From: Peribacillus acanthi
GTDB taxonomy: Bacteria > Bacillota > Bacilli > Bacillales > DSM-1321
Direction of reading: 5' to 3'
Assembly: GCF_003073175.1 (NCBI RefSeq)
Contig: NZ_QBBX01000005.1
Span: forward strand, 45,304-109,303
Length of the DNA stretch: 64,000 bases
Both the position numbers and the translations under genes were made by a program. The notes beneath the pieces are model-generated. The model did not search any database. It was not told the origin of the DNA and saw nothing but the letters and a program-made list of their open reading frames with translations. Positions 23,759-33,368 of this stretch are shown piece after piece; within the stretch, counting starts at the first letter, position 1; the number at the start of each line of letters is the position of its first letter.

Positions 23759-25453
23759 ATATAAATTAACCGAAGCAATATAGCCTTGCTTTCCATTTGG
23801 TAATTTGACTAAATACCAAGAGAAGAAATTAGCTAGTCCTACGTCTTCCACACGCTTCACTATTTGAATCTTTGTTCCTGCTAGAAGCTCTGTAGGAGTT
23901 CCACTAGTCGAAGGCGCTGTTCTGAACCTAGCCTTCTTCTTAAGAACAAGCTGTGTCCCTTCTTTATGCATCTGAGATGACATAGTGGAAGACTTGGTCA
24001 CATAGTTTATCTTTTCTGTAAAGGACGGCCAACCGTCAATATTATTCACCTTTAGCTCAGTAGATGTAATGAAAGACGGTGTGACACCAACGTAGTCCTC
24101 GATATTTTTATACACTTTTTCTTGGTAAACTTTTTCTTTCGCGTTCGGATTGGATGGGTCATTAAAGTTAGATAAACCATTATAAGCCCAAAGTGCAAAG
24201 TACCAATCCTCCAAAACAAGTTTGTTCTGTTTATTAATGAGTGGGTACAATTTTCCCGCCTTATTCCATTTTTCCAACAAAACGGATAATCCCGCATCAA
24301 TATTGGCATGTAAGTCATATTTTACAAAATCCCAATCAAACGAATTATCTTTTTCTGACATAGGAGTGACCTGCATAATCCCAAATCCACCATCGAGGCT
24401 TTTGAAAACCTCTCCATTCGCTTGAAATTGCGTCATTTTAGCATTCTCAGTTAAAACAATTCCCTTGACAATTTCAGGTGGAATGCCTTTTTCTATTGCT
24501 TTTTGAGTAAGTAAATCTTTTAATTCCTTTGGCTGAATCACTAGCTTTGACATAATAGTTTTCAGGCGGTTTTGTAAAATAACTCTCTCAGTAGGAACGA
24601 ATAGATTACTAGAGATGGTGGTAGTTATTTCTTGAAAAAGGCTTGGTACAACTGGACTAGATTTCCGAGGCTGTACCTCTGAATCTAGGTTTCTTAGTTT
24701 CGATTCGAATTCAAGAATTTGTAGGAGGCTACCTGAGACTAACTCTAACGGAATTCTATTTTCAACAGCTATAATTTTGCCACTAAGTTCTTTTTTCAAA
24801 GCTGCCTGTGTTACAGATGAATACTGTATGACCATTGCTTTATAAGTTTTCGCAAGGTCCTCAGAATCAGTAAGTGGGTTCAACTGCATATTCAATTGAT
24901 TGACGAGTGAATTTGCTTGAACGACTGGAGCTAGTTTCTGGACAGTAGCTTGAGCAGGTTTTAAATAATAGTTTGTAAGATTCGTGCGAGATGCAGCAGG
25001 CGTCACCTTCTCAAATATAGAAACGTTTATAAGTTCCTTTGTTAAGGTATTATAAGCTGTAACTGCGTTGACAACGGTAGTAGCTTGATCTCCTTTATTT
25101 CTGATCACAGAGATCGTTTCCCCTCGTTTAATAGCATTACTAAAATTTGTTCCAATAGTGATATTTTGAGCTATGGCATTTAGCCTTTTTGAAAAAGTCT
25201 GTTTTTGCTTAGCTGGTAGCTTACCGACAGTACCCTTTGCAACTTTTAGCTTCGCGTTAGCGTTAGCTATCTGTTTATCTGGACTAACAGGCTTCCCTTT
25301 TCCGCTATAGACACTAACTGCCCTCAATGCGTTTCCAGCAACCTCTGCATCCTTCACCGCTTTTTCTGCGTTGATTGCAGCAAAAGAACTTCCTGGGAAT
25401 AGCAAAACAATCATCAGATTTAACAATAGTATGATGCTAATATGTTTTTTCAA
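23756..25453 (-). CDS. Secreted SLT-type transglycosylase-like protein with C-terminal SH3 domain
   Basis: 565 residues. A signal peptide (about 1-25, ending in SSFA-A) is followed by a long helical region to about residue 320. Then comes a lysozyme-like SLT domain: IVKGIVLTENAKMTQF (candidate catalytic Glu) and GGFGIMQVTP, then WYFALWAYNGLSNFNDPS. The C-terminal 80 residues, with KKKARFRTAPSTSGTPTELLAGT and WYLVKLPNGKQGYIAS, form a bacterial SH3 domain. Likely a cell-wall lytic or remodelling enzyme. TTG start after AAGGAG. Confidence 0.78.
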   Translation of the reverse strand: MKKHISIILLLNLMIVLLFPGSSFAAINAEKAVKDAEVAGNALRAVSVYSGKGKPVSPDKQIANANAKLKVAKGTVGKLPAKQKQTFSKRLNAIAQNITIGTNFSNAIKRGETISVIRNKGDQATTVVNAVTAYNTLTKELINVSIFEKVTPAASRTNLTNYYLKPAQATVQKLAPVVQANSLVNQLNMQLNPLTDSEDLAKTYKAMVIQYSSVTQAALKKELSGKIIAVENRIPLELVSGSLLQILEFESKLRNLDSEVQPRKSSPVVPSLFQEITTTISSNLFVPTERVILQNRLKTIMSKLVIQPKELKDLLTQKAIEKGIPPEIVKGIVLTENAKMTQFQANGEVFKSLDGGFGIMQVTPMSEKDNSFDWDFVKYDLHANIDAGLSVLLEKWNKAGKLYPLINKQNKLVLEDWYFALWAYNGLSNFNDPSNPNAKEKVYQEKVYKNIEDYVGVTPSFITSTELKVNNIDGWPSFTEKINYVTKSSTMSSQMHKEGTQLVLKKKARFRTAPSTSGTPTELLAGTKIQIVKRVEDVGLANFFSWYLVKLPNGKQGYIASVNLY

Positions 25454-25560
25454 CTCTAGTTCTCCTTCGAATCATTTTATCTAGTAATCTTATTAAATTT
25501 TTTATGTATAGTTATATATTCCCAATATCATAACATATTCCCCTTCATTTCGAACACAAA

Positions 25561-25600
25561 AAATCGGGGCGTGCCTGTCACGCCCCGATTTTTGTCGATT
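25561..25600 (-). terminator. Terminator of inhA; dispersed hairpin repeat, copy B
   Basis: AAATCGGGGCGTG-cctgt-CACGCCCCGATTT with T/A runs on both sides makes a 13-bp stem that begins at the inhA stop codon. The reverse complement repeats the 34-bp segment at 21824-21857 almost exactly, so the terminator belongs to a mobile or dispersed hairpin family. Confidence 0.85.
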
Positions 25601-28013
25601 ACTTATAGAGTACGATTGATCCTACTGTTTTATCTTTGGATTGCCCGTTTACTCGAATTTTTAGTCCATATTTGCCTAGGTTACGGCCTGCGTCTGGCAT
25701 GAATGTATTGTTATAGTTGTTGCTGTCGTTAAAGAGTGATACTGCCTCTTGGCTTGTTAATGATAGCGTTTGTGTAGGGTATACCAAATCCATGCCTGTT
25801 GTTGGATTCAAACCAAACGCCGCATCTGCGATATGATAACGAGATGAAGCTTCAACCGGTGCACCATCTAATACATTCCACTTCAAGCTTGATCCTAAGT
25901 GCGCATCTACGACACCAAGGTAGCCATCACCAGGATGTTCTCCTGTCCAGTTATTTGTATAGCTGTCATCTACATACCAAACGATTAATCCACCATCATA
26001 GCTCATCAGGGATTGACCACGCTTAATGTTCTTAAGACCTTCGTCAACACCTTGATGGTTACGCCATTCTAGTAAATAGTAATGGTCAGTAAGCTTGTTT
26101 CCATCCATTTTCTTGAATCCATCTAATCCAAATGAGGAAGTTTCACCTTCAGCTCCATCTTCTAATACAGTCTTTCCATCTGCTACCACTTTTATGTTGT
26201 CTGCAAAGAAACCAACATGTGCTGTTCCCCAATCGGTTGCATAGCGTAATCGAAGATCGATTTTCTTTCCTGCATAAGCGGATAAATCAAAAGATTGAGC
26301 TTGCCACCCATCTGATTTCCCTGTAAAACCAGGCATTGAATTCAAAATAGTTGGATAGCCTTCAGGAACCACATCGGAACGTGTATCGCTGTTACCTAGT
26401 GACTTCCACGTGTTTCCACCATCTTCAGATACTTGTACAAATGCGAAATCCCATTGCTCTTCAATGTCATACCAAGCATCGAATGATAGTGTTGCAGATG
26501 TTTTTGTACTTGTTAAATCAACAGAAGTTACCATACTGCTATCCAGCTCATCTGCCTCGCCGCCCCAATATTCATAGCTTCCTGCTGCTGGCACGTTTAC
26601 AGGGGTTTTCTTCTTCGGAAGATTTACTCTAACCGCTTGATTATTTTTACCTAGAGGTGAATTGGCTTGATCCAATAAGAATTGAACTCCTTTTGTGGAT
26701 ACATCTTCCCAGTTCACAACAGCGGGAGTCGTCCATTTTCCACCAAGTGTCGATTGTAAGTATTGTTTAGCCCATGGTGAAAAACCTGTTGGTTCAGTAC
26801 CTGGCACTTTACCAGCCCAAGAACCACTAGCCATGATAGACCAATAACCTACTGCTTCACCTGTACCAGAATAAATCGTATCGTATTCATCCGGTAACCC
26901 TAAGTCATGACCATACTCATGTGCGAAAACTCCAGTCGCTCCGTCCTCTGGCATCATCGTATAATCGTAGAAGCCTGGTAAGCCTTTACCTAGCCCATCT
27001 TCATCATGGAATTTTGCTGAACGATGTGACCAGATCGCGTTATCCCCTAAGGAACCACCACCTGCTTCTTGTCCCATACCAGCATGAATAATTTGTAGGT
27101 GATCGACTAAACCATCAGACTCCCAATAGTTCCCATCACCATCTAAATCATGTGGATCCTCCAAATCATAATCTTGTAGAGGAACACCAGCAGCTTTTGC
27201 AGCTTTATATGTATCAACTACTAACTGTTTAGAACCTCCTGGCGTAACATTGTCATGGCCGCCACCTTCTCTATCAGCACCATAAAATTCAGCTGAACCT
27301 GGAACCTGTAACCAGCCATATGCTTGTCCTTCAATCGTATACGTTCCACCCGATTGCTCTTCATAAAATTGCTTTTGTGAAACAAAGTTTTCCCCGTTAG
27401 GACCGGTTACACCATCATCACCATAAATCATGTCTTGGAAATGCTCTGTATTATAATCCTTATAATAATTATCCGTTTCACCCGGCTGAATGCTATTGTG
27501 CTTATAATTATCGAACTCTACCATCAGAGTCAAAACTTTCCCTTTTTTATTAATACCAGGAGATTGTCCTTCACTGACTGGATCGGGATTCCCTTTAAGG
27601 TGTCCGTTTTTTTGGCCATTACCTTTTAAAAGACCGTTAGTGAAGTCCTTAGCTTTTTTCTGTTTCGCTGACTCAGCCGCCTTAACCTTAGCGGCAAGAG
27701 GATCGTGACCCTTAGTGGAAACTTGTTTCCCTTTCACATCAAGATAGTTTTTGAGAAAGTTTTGCTTTTGAGCCTCTGAAGCATCTTTTGAAAGAAGTCC
27801 TCTATTAATAAATGACTCTATTAATTTTTCATCATTAATAATCGCTAAATCTAGCGAACCATGATAATGAGCAGAATGCTTTTCATGAACATTCGTTTCT
27901 GCTTTTCTTAAGATATCTCCATCTTTAAATGAAGTATATGTTCCCGGAAAACCTGCGAATAATGAGCCTGCAAGCACAACGGAAGATAGACTAGTTTTTA
28001 TGAACTTATTCAA
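25599..28013 (-). CDS. inhA: Immune inhibitor A, secreted M6 family metalloprotease
   Basis: 804 residues. Signal peptide (about 1-22), pro-region to about 150, then the M6 peptidase domain with zinc motif HEYGHDLGLPDE (His365, Glu366, His369). Later segments include LGNSDTRSDV and the MAM-like SFDLSAYAGKKIDLRLRYATDWGTAHVGFFADNI split over the beta-rich C-terminal part, which closes with NGQSKDKTVGSIVLYK. InhA-type proteases degrade antimicrobial peptides and host or environmental proteins and can be exosporium-associated. TTG start after GAGGG. Monocistronic, with its own terminator. Confidence 0.93.
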   Translation of the reverse strand: MNKFIKTSLSSVVLAGSLFAGFPGTYTSFKDGDILRKAETNVHEKHSAHYHGSLDLAIINDEKLIESFINRGLLSKDASEAQKQNFLKNYLDVKGKQVSTKGHDPLAAKVKAAESAKQKKAKDFTNGLLKGNGQKNGHLKGNPDPVSEGQSPGINKKGKVLTLMVEFDNYKHNSIQPGETDNYYKDYNTEHFQDMIYGDDGVTGPNGENFVSQKQFYEEQSGGTYTIEGQAYGWLQVPGSAEFYGADREGGGHDNVTPGGSKQLVVDTYKAAKAAGVPLQDYDLEDPHDLDGDGNYWESDGLVDHLQIIHAGMGQEAGGGSLGDNAIWSHRSAKFHDEDGLGKGLPGFYDYTMMPEDGATGVFAHEYGHDLGLPDEYDTIYSGTGEAVGYWSIMASGSWAGKVPGTEPTGFSPWAKQYLQSTLGGKWTTPAVVNWEDVSTKGVQFLLDQANSPLGKNNQAVRVNLPKKKTPVNVPAAGSYEYWGGEADELDSSMVTSVDLTSTKTSATLSFDAWYDIEEQWDFAFVQVSEDGGNTWKSLGNSDTRSDVVPEGYPTILNSMPGFTGKSDGWQAQSFDLSAYAGKKIDLRLRYATDWGTAHVGFFADNIKVVADGKTVLEDGAEGETSSFGLDGFKKMDGNKLTDHYYLLEWRNHQGVDEGLKNIKRGQSLMSYDGGLIVWYVDDSYTNNWTGEHPGDGYLGVVDAHLGSSLKWNVLDGAPVEASSRYHIADAAFGLNPTTGMDLVYPTQTLSLTSQEAVSLFNDSNNYNNTFMPDAGRNLGKYGLKIRVNGQSKDKTVGSIVLYK

Positions 28014-28194
28014 ATGTTTCCCTCTTTTCCAAATATTTCGGCCGTAGAAACATAATATTCCGAATATTCAAAAATAACAAGGGTACATAGTCACTTCCGG
28101 AAATTGTAATTCTCCCTTGGAATTAGGTAATTAGTAGAATTTAGGGCTAATTTAATAGGTAAAAAGAAACAACCAATATCCTACCTTAAATCTT

Positions 28195-28386
28195 TTATTT
28201 TCGAACATTTGATATTGAATCTTTCCCTTTTAAAAATCGCCAAAGTGTCGTAATGGAAGCTATTAATGGAATGAACGCAGAGACAATGGATGTTGCCGGC
28301 ATAGTTGAATCAAAAGAAGAAACCTGGTAAATCCCTAATACTGAGAAGAATAATGACAACAGCAACCAAATATAATTTTTTTTCAT
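28195..28386 (-). CDS. Small two-helix membrane protein
   Basis: 63 residues with two hydrophobic helices (about 5-22 and 33-52) and a basic tail (WRFLKGKDSISNVRK). AAGGGTGA precedes the ATG. No family is recognised. It lies alone between inhA and the sigma-54 regulator. Confidence 0.55.
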   Translation of the reverse strand: MKKNYIWLLLSLFFSVLGIYQVSSFDSTMPATSIVSAFIPLIASITTLWRFLKGKDSISNVRK

Positions 28387-28463
28387 TTTTCATCACCCTT
28401 AAAAGAAAATTTTACCATAATACATTTTACCAAAATGGAAAAAAAACAAATAGAAGAGTAATC

Positions 28464-28502
28464 AAAAACGACACTGAACATTAAGTATTCAGTGTTGTTT
28501 TA
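28464..28502 (-). terminator. Terminator downstream of the sigma-54 activator
   Basis: ACACTGAA and TTCAGTGT form the stem, with A- and T-rich flanks, 23 bp after the activator stop codon. Confidence 0.75.
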
Positions 28503-28525
28503 ACTTTTCTATATAAAACTCGCTC

Positions 28526-29944
28526 TTATTGAATATTATATATTTTGCATTTCTCATAGAATCTTGTTTTCCCTATTTGCAATATTTTTGCAGCCTCCTG
28601 TTTGTTCCCCTTGGCTGTTGCAAGAGCTTGCAGGATCGCTTGCTTTTCGACTTGTGCAAGCGTTTCCTTTAATGGTTGTACCAACGTTTGACTAGGTGCC
28701 ATTGCACTTCTATTTATCGATTCTATGGACTGATCATTATTTTTATCATGATCCCGAAGATAGAGAGGGAGATGAGTTAATTCAATCCGTTTTCCATCAA
28801 GTACATTAATCGCTCTTTCTAACACATTTTCCAATTCACGTATATTTCCAGGCCAAGTATAATGAACAAGACATTCAATTACTTCCTCCGACAGTAATGT
28901 TCCATGACGGTAAAACTTTTTTTCTAACTTCTTCAAAAGTCCATTCGCTATTGATTGAATATCTTCCTTACGATTTCTTAGAGGTGGAATCTCGATTTTG
29001 ATTACGTTGAGGCGATAATATAAGTCCTTACGGAACTTCCCTTCCTCCACCATCTTTTCTAAATCTCTATGTGTAGCCGCAATCACCCTTACATCTACTG
29101 GAATTGAGGTTTGCCCCCCAACACGTTGGATTTCTTTTTCCTGCAATACGCGTAGAAGTTTACTTTGCATGGAAAGTGGCATATCACCTACTTCATCTAG
29201 AAAAATCGTCCCATAATTAGCAATTTGAAACTGTCCCTTTTTCCCACCCTTTTTTGCACCAGTGAAAGCACCATCTTCATACCCAAACAATTCGGATTCT
29301 AATAAATGCTCTGGGATAGATGCACAGTTTATGGGAACAAACGGAAAAGTGGCTCTCGTACTATTGTCATGGATAGCATGAGCAAACAATTCTTTTCCAG
29401 TACCTGATTCACCAAGTAACAATACAGCAGACTGACTTCCAGAAATTCTTTCCGCTAAACTCTTTGCCAATTGAAAGTCTTTACTTTTTCCAACCAAATC
29501 TTTAAAGCTATACTTACTCTTTAATTCTTTTTCATATTTTGTTTTATAGTATTTCAGCTCTTCCAAGAGAGGTTCAATTTTTCTTTGGTAATCCCACCAA
29601 TCTTCAGGTGTTCTAAACATTACCGTTCCAACTGCCCCCACTAATTCCCCATCTACTATAAGAGGAAAACGATTAGCAATCATTTCACTACCATTAATGG
29701 ACTGCACTGAAGCTGGTTCTGCCTGGCCTGTCGTAGCGACTATATGCATTCTTGTATTTTCGATAACGTCCTTAACATGACGTCCCATTGCTTGTTCCAC
29801 AATTGTTCCTAAGAACTCACAATAGGTTGAATTGATATAAATTATGATTCCATTACGATCGACAATAACAATCCGTTCTGCTGTTAGATTAATAATTTCC
29901 TGTAGCCATTTATAAGGGATGTTATCAATTCCCATGTTTATCAT
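28526..29944 (-). CDS. PAS-containing sigma-54-dependent transcriptional activator
   Basis: 472 residues. An N-terminal PAS domain (about 15-115; [23 protein letters not shown]) is the sensor. The AAA+ domain has Walker [12 protein letters not shown] (about 178-185), the sigma-54-contacting loop GAFTGA (about 225-230), Walker [12 protein letters not shown] and the arginine finger region [10 protein letters not shown]. The C-terminal Fis-type HTH is [24 protein letters not shown] 29944 follows AAAGGTG. It lies directly downstream of the hydroxybutyrate genes, whose upstream region has a perfect -24/-12 promoter and palindromic sites, so it is their probable activator (RocR/AcoR-like). Confidence 0.93.
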   Translation of the reverse strand: MINMGIDNIPYKWLQEIINLTAERIVIVDRNGIIIYINSTYCEFLGTIVEQAMGRHVKDVIENTRMHIVATTGQAEPASVQSINGSEMIANRFPLIVDGELVGAVGTVMFRTPEDWWDYQRKIEPLLEELKYYKTKYEKELKSKYSFKDLVGKSKDFQLAKSLAERISGSQSAVLLLGESGTGKELFAHAIHDNSTRATFPFVPINCASIPEHLLESELFGYEDGAFTGAKKGGKKGQFQIANYGTIFLDEVGDMPLSMQSKLLRVLQEKEIQRVGGQTSIPVDVRVIAATHRDLEKMVEEGKFRKDLYYRLNVIKIEIPPLRNRKEDIQSIANGLLKKLEKKFYRHGTLLSEEVIECLVHYTWPGNIRELENVLERAINVLDGKRIELTHLPLYLRDHDKNNDQSIESINRSAMAPSQTLVQPLKETLAQVEKQAILQALATAKGNKQEAAKILQIGKTRFYEKCKIYNIQ

Positions 29945-30029
29945 CCTATGCACCTTTGCTAAATGTATTTGCAATTATTATAACAGATGAAATATTAAGA
30001 GTTAGAAATTTCAAATAATTACCTATAAA

Positions 30030-30062
30030 AGAACCCTATTTGCAAATAACAAATAGGGTTTT
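30030..30062 (-). terminator. Terminator of the hydroxybutyrate operon
   Basis: ACCCTATTTG-caaataa-CAAATAGGGTTTT, a 10-bp stem 8 bp after the dehydrogenase stop; it separates the operon from the activator gene. Confidence 0.85.
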
Positions 30063-30069
30063 GGTATAT

Positions 30070-30855
30070 TTATTGAACTGTATATCCACCGTCTAAAACC
30101 ACTGCTTGTCCAGTAACTCCTCTTGCTTTTTCACTTGCCAAGAAAACGGCATAATCTGCAATTTCAGAAACAGATAGAAGTCGTTTTTGAGGAACCAGTG
30201 GATAAATGACGTCCTCTAAAACTCTTTCAAGCGGAACGTTTCTTGTTGTTGCTAGATCTTTCAACTGATTTCGAACGAGCGCAGTATCGACATAGCCCGG
30301 ACACAATGCATTAACAGTGATTCCGTGCTGGGCTCCTTCTAAAGCAGCAACCTTCGTTAACCCGATGACTCCATGCTTGGCACTATTATAGGCCGCTTTT
30401 CCAGCAAAACCGACTAGGCCATTAATAGAAGCGATATTAATGACTCTACCAAACCCTTGCTTTTTCATCATTGGGAATACATGCTTAATTCCTACAAATG
30501 GTGCTGTAAGCATAACTTTGACCAACAGTTCAAATTTTTCTGTAGGAAAATCTTCTAATGGTGACACATATTGAAGTCCTGCATTATTTACTAGAATATC
30601 AACACTACCAAAGGTTTTATAAGCAAGCTCTAGACTATTTTTAAATGCAGCCTCGTCCGTTACATCACAGGTCGTTGCCAATGCTTCGAATCCATCTTCA
30701 ATTAACTTTGAAGCTGCTAGCTCACTATTTTCTTTGTTCATATCGGAAATAACAACCTTTGCTCCCTCTAAAGCAAATGTTTTCGCAATCTCCAATCCAA
30801 TCCCACTTGCCGCTCCAGTAATAAAGGCTGTTTTTCCTTCAAGTAGCTTATCCAT
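30070..30855 (-). CDS. 3-hydroxybutyrate dehydrogenase (SDR)
   Basis: 261 residues. TGAASGIGLEIAKTFA is the NAD-binding TGxxxGxG motif, NNAG (about 90) the central strand, and the Ser-Tyr-Lys triad reads INIASINGLVGFAGKAAYNSAKHG. The substrate-region PGYVDTALVRNQL and the following RNVPLERVLEDVIYPLVPQKR match D-3-hydroxybutyrate dehydrogenases. It oxidises 3-hydroxybutyrate to acetoacetate with NAD+. It is 36 bp downstream of a GntP-family permease in one operon, fitting uptake plus oxidation of the substrate. Strong GGGGG site. Confidence 0.88.
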   Translation of the reverse strand: MDKLLEGKTAFITGAASGIGLEIAKTFALEGAKVVISDMNKENSELAASKLIEDGFEALATTCDVTDEAAFKNSLELAYKTFGSVDILVNNAGLQYVSPLEDFPTEKFELLVKVMLTAPFVGIKHVFPMMKKQGFGRVINIASINGLVGFAGKAAYNSAKHGVIGLTKVAALEGAQHGITVNALCPGYVDTALVRNQLKDLATTRNVPLERVLEDVIYPLVPQKRLLSVSEIADYAVFLASEKARGVTGQAVVLDGGYTVQ

Positions 30856-30891
30856 TTCTATTCCCCCCTTGATTTAATAAAAAAACATTCA

Positions 30892-32334
30892 TTAAACAAG
30901 TCCAAATAGCGTATACAATGCAATGATAAAGAAAACTGCTACAGTCTTGATGATCGTGATTGCGAAAATATCTCGATAAGATTGCTTATGTGTTAACCCA
31001 GTAACGGCTAACAATGTGATAACTGCTCCGTTATGAGGAAGTGTATCCATACCACCAGATGCCATTGAGATAACGCGGTGCATAACTTCTGGTGGAATAT
31101 TAGCAGCTGCAATTGCTTTATTATACGTTTCAGCCATTGCACTCAACGCAATCCCCATCCCACCAGAGGCAGAACCCGTAATACCAGCAAGGGTCGTCGT
31201 TGTAACAGCTCCATTTACTAACGGATTTGTGAAAGTACCAGAAATACCATTGCTGATTACAGCAAAGCCAGGAAGAGCTGCAATCACACCACCAAATCCG
31301 TATTCAGCGGCGGTATTCATAGTTGCTAATAATGAACCACCAATACTAGTATTGATTCCTTCTTTAAAGTTTTGCATAACTCGATTCCAGTCAAATAATA
31401 AAGTTGCAACAATACCGATTATTAACGCTAATTCAACAGCCCAAATTCCTTTAACGGTTGCAACATCGACTACACCAAGAGCATCCATCCCTATTTTTGT
31501 AAAGTCAAAACCATTTGGATACCAAATAGGTATGTATGTAACAAACACTTTATTCATAACTCCCACTAGAATTAGAGGAACAAATGCTAGAATTTGACGG
31601 CCAAGAGATTGTTTTGTTGATAAATCAGCAATAGGCTCATCTTTTTCTTCTAATTTCTGCGCCTCCGCAGCTGCAGCGGTTTCAGAGCCAAATCCAAAAT
31701 AGCCTTCTCCTGCTCTTTCCGCTTTTTTACGACGGGATTCCAAATAGAAAAGACCAATAAGTAGGACGAAAACTCCACCTAATACCCCTAAAATAGGCGC
31801 AGCATATATATCGGTTTTAAAGAACGAAGTTGGTATAACGTTTTGAATTTGAGGTGTACCAGGAAGTGCATCCATTGTAAACGTAAAGGCACCTAATGCA
31901 ATGGTTCCAGGAATAAGCCTTTTAGGAATATTGGCTTGTCTAAAAAGTTGAGCCGCAAACGGATAGATCGCAAATACTGCTACGAACAAACTCACACCAC
32001 TATAAGTTAAAATCGCTCCTAATAAGACGATTGCAAGAATTGCTCTTTTTGCTCCAATTGAGCGGACAATCGTTTTCGCAATAGATTCAGCAAGACCAGA
32101 CATTTCTACCACTTTCCCAAAAATAGCCCCTAGTAAAAAGACCGGGAAGTAGTTCTTAATAAAACCCACCATTTTCTCCATGAATATACTAGAGAAAAAC
32201 GGCATGACATAACTAGGTTCCGTTAATAAAACAGCAAAAAGTGCACAAATAGGCGCAAATAAAATGACAGAAAATCCTCTGTAAGCAACAAACATTAAAA
32301 GTCCGAGCGCCAACAAAATCACTATTAAATCCAT
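30892..32334 (-). CDS. GntP family permease, probably 3-hydroxybutyrate uptake
   Basis: 480 residues and about 12 membrane helices. GAFTFTMDALPGTPQIQN and MASGGMDTLPHNGAVITLL are the paired re-entrant motifs of the GntP/ion-transporter group; GITGSASGGMGIALSAMAE is also typical. GntP members move gluconate and other short carboxylates. Co-transcription with 3-hydroxybutyrate dehydrogenase and control by a sigma-54 activator indicate 3-hydroxybutyrate as substrate, by inference. ATG after AAGGGGG. First gene of the operon. Confidence 0.88.
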   Translation of the reverse strand: MDLIVILLALGLLMFVAYRGFSVILFAPICALFAVLLTEPSYVMPFFSSIFMEKMVGFIKNYFPVFLLGAIFGKVVEMSGLAESIAKTIVRSIGAKRAILAIVLLGAILTYSGVSLFVAVFAIYPFAAQLFRQANIPKRLIPGTIALGAFTFTMDALPGTPQIQNVIPTSFFKTDIYAAPILGVLGGVFVLLIGLFYLESRRKKAERAGEGYFGFGSETAAAAEAQKLEEKDEPIADLSTKQSLGRQILAFVPLILVGVMNKVFVTYIPIWYPNGFDFTKIGMDALGVVDVATVKGIWAVELALIIGIVATLLFDWNRVMQNFKEGINTSIGGSLLATMNTAAEYGFGGVIAALPGFAVISNGISGTFTNPLVNGAVTTTTLAGITGSASGGMGIALSAMAETYNKAIAAANIPPEVMHRVISMASGGMDTLPHNGAVITLLAVTGLTHKQSYRDIFAITIIKTVAVFFIIALYTLFGLV

Positions 32335-32454
32335 GATAATCCCCCTTGTGAAATTCTTTTCTCCCTATCCCCTTGCAGATCCCCTAAAGTAAGCGTTTAC
32401 AAAATAAACATGGGCCTCCTTTTCAAAAAATGCTTTCGCTACTATTATTTGTTT

Positions 32455-32470
32455 TGCAAGTTCCGTGCCA
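32455..32470 (-). promoter_or_regulatory. Sigma-54 (-24/-12) promoter
   Basis: On the minus strand the sequence is TGGCACGGAACTTGCA, a complete match to the SigL/sigma-54 consensus TGGCAC-N5-TTGCA with GG and GC correctly spaced. It lies about 120 bp upstream of the GntP permease gene, leaving a leader of roughly 110 nt. Confidence 0.92.
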
Positions 32471-32593
32471 AAACAATTATTAATTCTGAATTATCTAAAA
32501 ACAAATCAATATCTACTCATTTTTCCTATAAATATATTAATTAGTCTATTCGATAGATTGGATTATCTTTAGAAAGAGAAAGGTGATTCCGTA

Positions 32594-32654
32594 TTTCCGG
32601 AAAAACAACAATCTATTTTTTCCGTTTTATCGGAAATTTCCGGTTTTCCGGAAA
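32594..32654. promoter_or_regulatory. Upstream activating sequences for the sigma-54 activator
   Basis: Three palindromes built from TTTCCG/CGGAAA: TTTCCGGAAA (32594-32603), TTTCCG-ttttat-CGGAAA (32619-32636), and TTTCCGG-tttt-CCGGAAA (32637-32654). They lie about 125-200 bp upstream of the -24/-12 promoter, the normal position of enhancer sites. Confidence 0.75.
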
Positions 32655-32751
32655 TTCAACTTTAACTTAATTGTCAATTGAATCGCCGTATTTGCATTTC
32701 AACTCACTGAAGCCGACAACTCTGCAAATCCAGCCAATGATGATTTTTTTA

Positions 32752-32789
32752 TAAAAAAAACTGGCAATGAAGGATGATCATTACCAGTC
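32752..32789 (-). terminator. Terminator of the STAS gene
   Basis: ACTGGTAATGA-tcatcct-TCATTGCCAGT followed by a T8 tract on the minus strand, 10 bp after the stop codon. Confidence 0.85.
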
Positions 32790-32798
32790 GAGGGTGTT

Positions 32799-33284
32799 TT
32801 AAAGTTGCTTGCCATTAATAAATTTTAAGCCTTTTTTCTTCATTAAATACTGCAATCCTGTCCGGAAAGTGGAATGAATAGTAAGCTTACTAGTATCAAT
32901 ATCCGCTTGAATAATTCCTTGTGCAAACTCGGGAGAGAAACCAGTGAAAATAACCTCAACACCCATTAACTCTAGAGAATCCTTCAATTGGTAAATTTTA
33001 TGACTAAGCACCCTAATCCCATGCTCATCTAAACCTGAAAGGCTAATCCCCGTAAAATCTACCAATACTGTGTCCGCATCCTGAGGCTGTATATTTAACA
33101 AAATATTTGTCTGAATAGATGAAAATCTACTATCCGTCATAGCTCCCATTAATGGAATAAGTATTGTATTCGGTATGATTGATGGAATGATAGGAGCCGA
33201 AAGTTCATTAATTAACGTTTCATATTGCCTAATTTTCTCTTTTAGTTGCGCATTTTCTTGTTCAAGACTACGTAAGTCGCTCAT
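32799..33284 (-). CDS. STAS domain protein (RsbR-like anti-sigma antagonist)
   Basis: 161 residues: an N-terminal coiled coil (about 1-27) and a STAS domain. SAPIIPSIIPNTILIPLMGAM is the typical start of the RsbR C-terminal STAS domain, and DADTVLVDFTGIS...HGIRVL the central strand-helix. RsbR proteins are stressosome components that relay stress to sigma-B. This one lacks the N-terminal globin-like sensor of full-length RsbR (about 270 residues), so it is a short paralogue, and the usual phosphorylated Ser/Thr context is not obvious. Strong GGGGG site. Monocistronic. Confidence 0.8.
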   Translation of the reverse strand: MSDLRSLEQENAQLKEKIRQYETLINELSAPIIPSIIPNTILIPLMGAMTDSRFSSIQTNILLNIQPQDADTVLVDFTGISLSGLDEHGIRVLSHKIYQLKDSLELMGVEVIFTGFSPEFAQGIIQADIDTSKLTIHSTFRTGLQYLMKKKGLKFINGKQL

Positions 33285-33368
33285 TCAATGTCCCCCAAAA
33301 CCCTTAAAATCTTTTGTTGAATTCACTATACTTGATTAACAAGTCTTAAGTCTATTGAAAATGATTCA

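Larger units (their letters stand above)
32335..32798. other. 464-bp regulatory region of the hydroxybutyrate operon
   Basis: No gene seen. It contains the -24/-12 promoter (32455-32470), the TTTCCG palindromes (32594-32654) and, at its right end, the terminator of the STAS gene. Confidence 0.7.
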
